21,914 nucleotides of DNA from NCBI GenBank assembly GCA_910588655.1, contig CAJUPJ010000050.1, forward strand, positions 1 to 21,914. The letters run 5' to 3'. Positions 21,883 through 21,914 of the stretch are shown in pieces. The notes beneath the pieces are model-generated. The model was not told where the DNA came from. It made no database searches and saw only the letters and a program-made list of their open reading frames with translations. The position numbers and the translations under genes were made by a program. The DNA is from an uncultured Lachnospiraceae bacterium. Its GTDB lineage: Bacteria > Bacillota > Clostridia > Lachnospirales > Lachnospiraceae. The first letter of the stretch is position 1. Each line of letters starts with the position of its first letter.

Positions 21883-21914
21883 AATGTGTATTATCCCATG
21901 TTACATCATATTTA
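21848..21914 (-). pseudogene. Tail of a transglutaminase-like domain, cut by window edge
   Basis: The minus-strand frame reads KYDVTWDNTHYEW and then DGNGNSIY before a stop at 21848. DVTWD is the segment around the catalytic Asp of the transglutaminase/cysteine-protease fold. It is one frame away from the LRR frame that follows, which suggests a frameshift around 21850. The rest of the domain lies outside the window. Confidence 0.5.

Overview
The window looks like chromosomal DNA of a low-GC anaerobic Firmicute, most likely a member of the Lachnospiraceae (Clostridia). The evidence is AT-rich third positions, strong GGAGG-type ribosome binding sites, Gram-positive sigma-A promoters (often with an extended -10, TGnTATAAT), a large Firmicute-type SRP RNA beside tadA, and several protein types common in that family: an LCP/LytR_C protein, a DUF6128-like protein, and a transglutaminase/leucine-rich-repeat surface protein. 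I could not run any search, so the taxonomy is inference.

Layout. 1-2100 (minus): an LCP-type envelope protein followed by a degenerate WecG/TagA/CpsF-like protein, one operon ending in a terminator. 2300-3025 (plus): a FabG-like short-chain reductase, converging on a 777-aa protein with an N-terminal cyclic-nucleotide-binding-like fold (3047-5380, minus). 5640-10500 (plus): a four-gene module of OmpR-type response regulator, histidine kinase, MacB/LolD-type ATPase and 817-aa FtsX-type permease. A palindrome overlaps the -35 region of its promoter. 10543-12856 (minus): a NatA/NatB-type ABC exporter with an 88-aa companion, and an operator-like palindrome at its transcript start. 13050-13897 (minus): tadA and the SRP RNA, the latter with a perfect consensus promoter and a terminator. 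14016-16840: a RimJ/RimL-like acetyltransferase, a 414-aa two-domain protein with a long low-complexity linker, and an Mrp/NBP35 ATPase.

16961-21914 is different: accessory and decaying. It holds a frameshifted tandem-domain gene for a small exported protein, then the 3' part of a broken transglutaminase/LRR surface-protein gene with repeated relics of its C-terminal end. Among these relics lies an exact 559-bp duplication. Each copy carries an unlisted 37-codon ORF for a basic, single-helix, holin-like peptide. Each ORF has a strong promoter, a Shine-Dalgarno site locked in a hairpin, and a convergent antisense promoter and terminator over its 3' UTR. I read this as a tandemly duplicated type I toxin-antitoxin locus (txpA/RatA-like architecture). 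It is the most interesting thing in the window.
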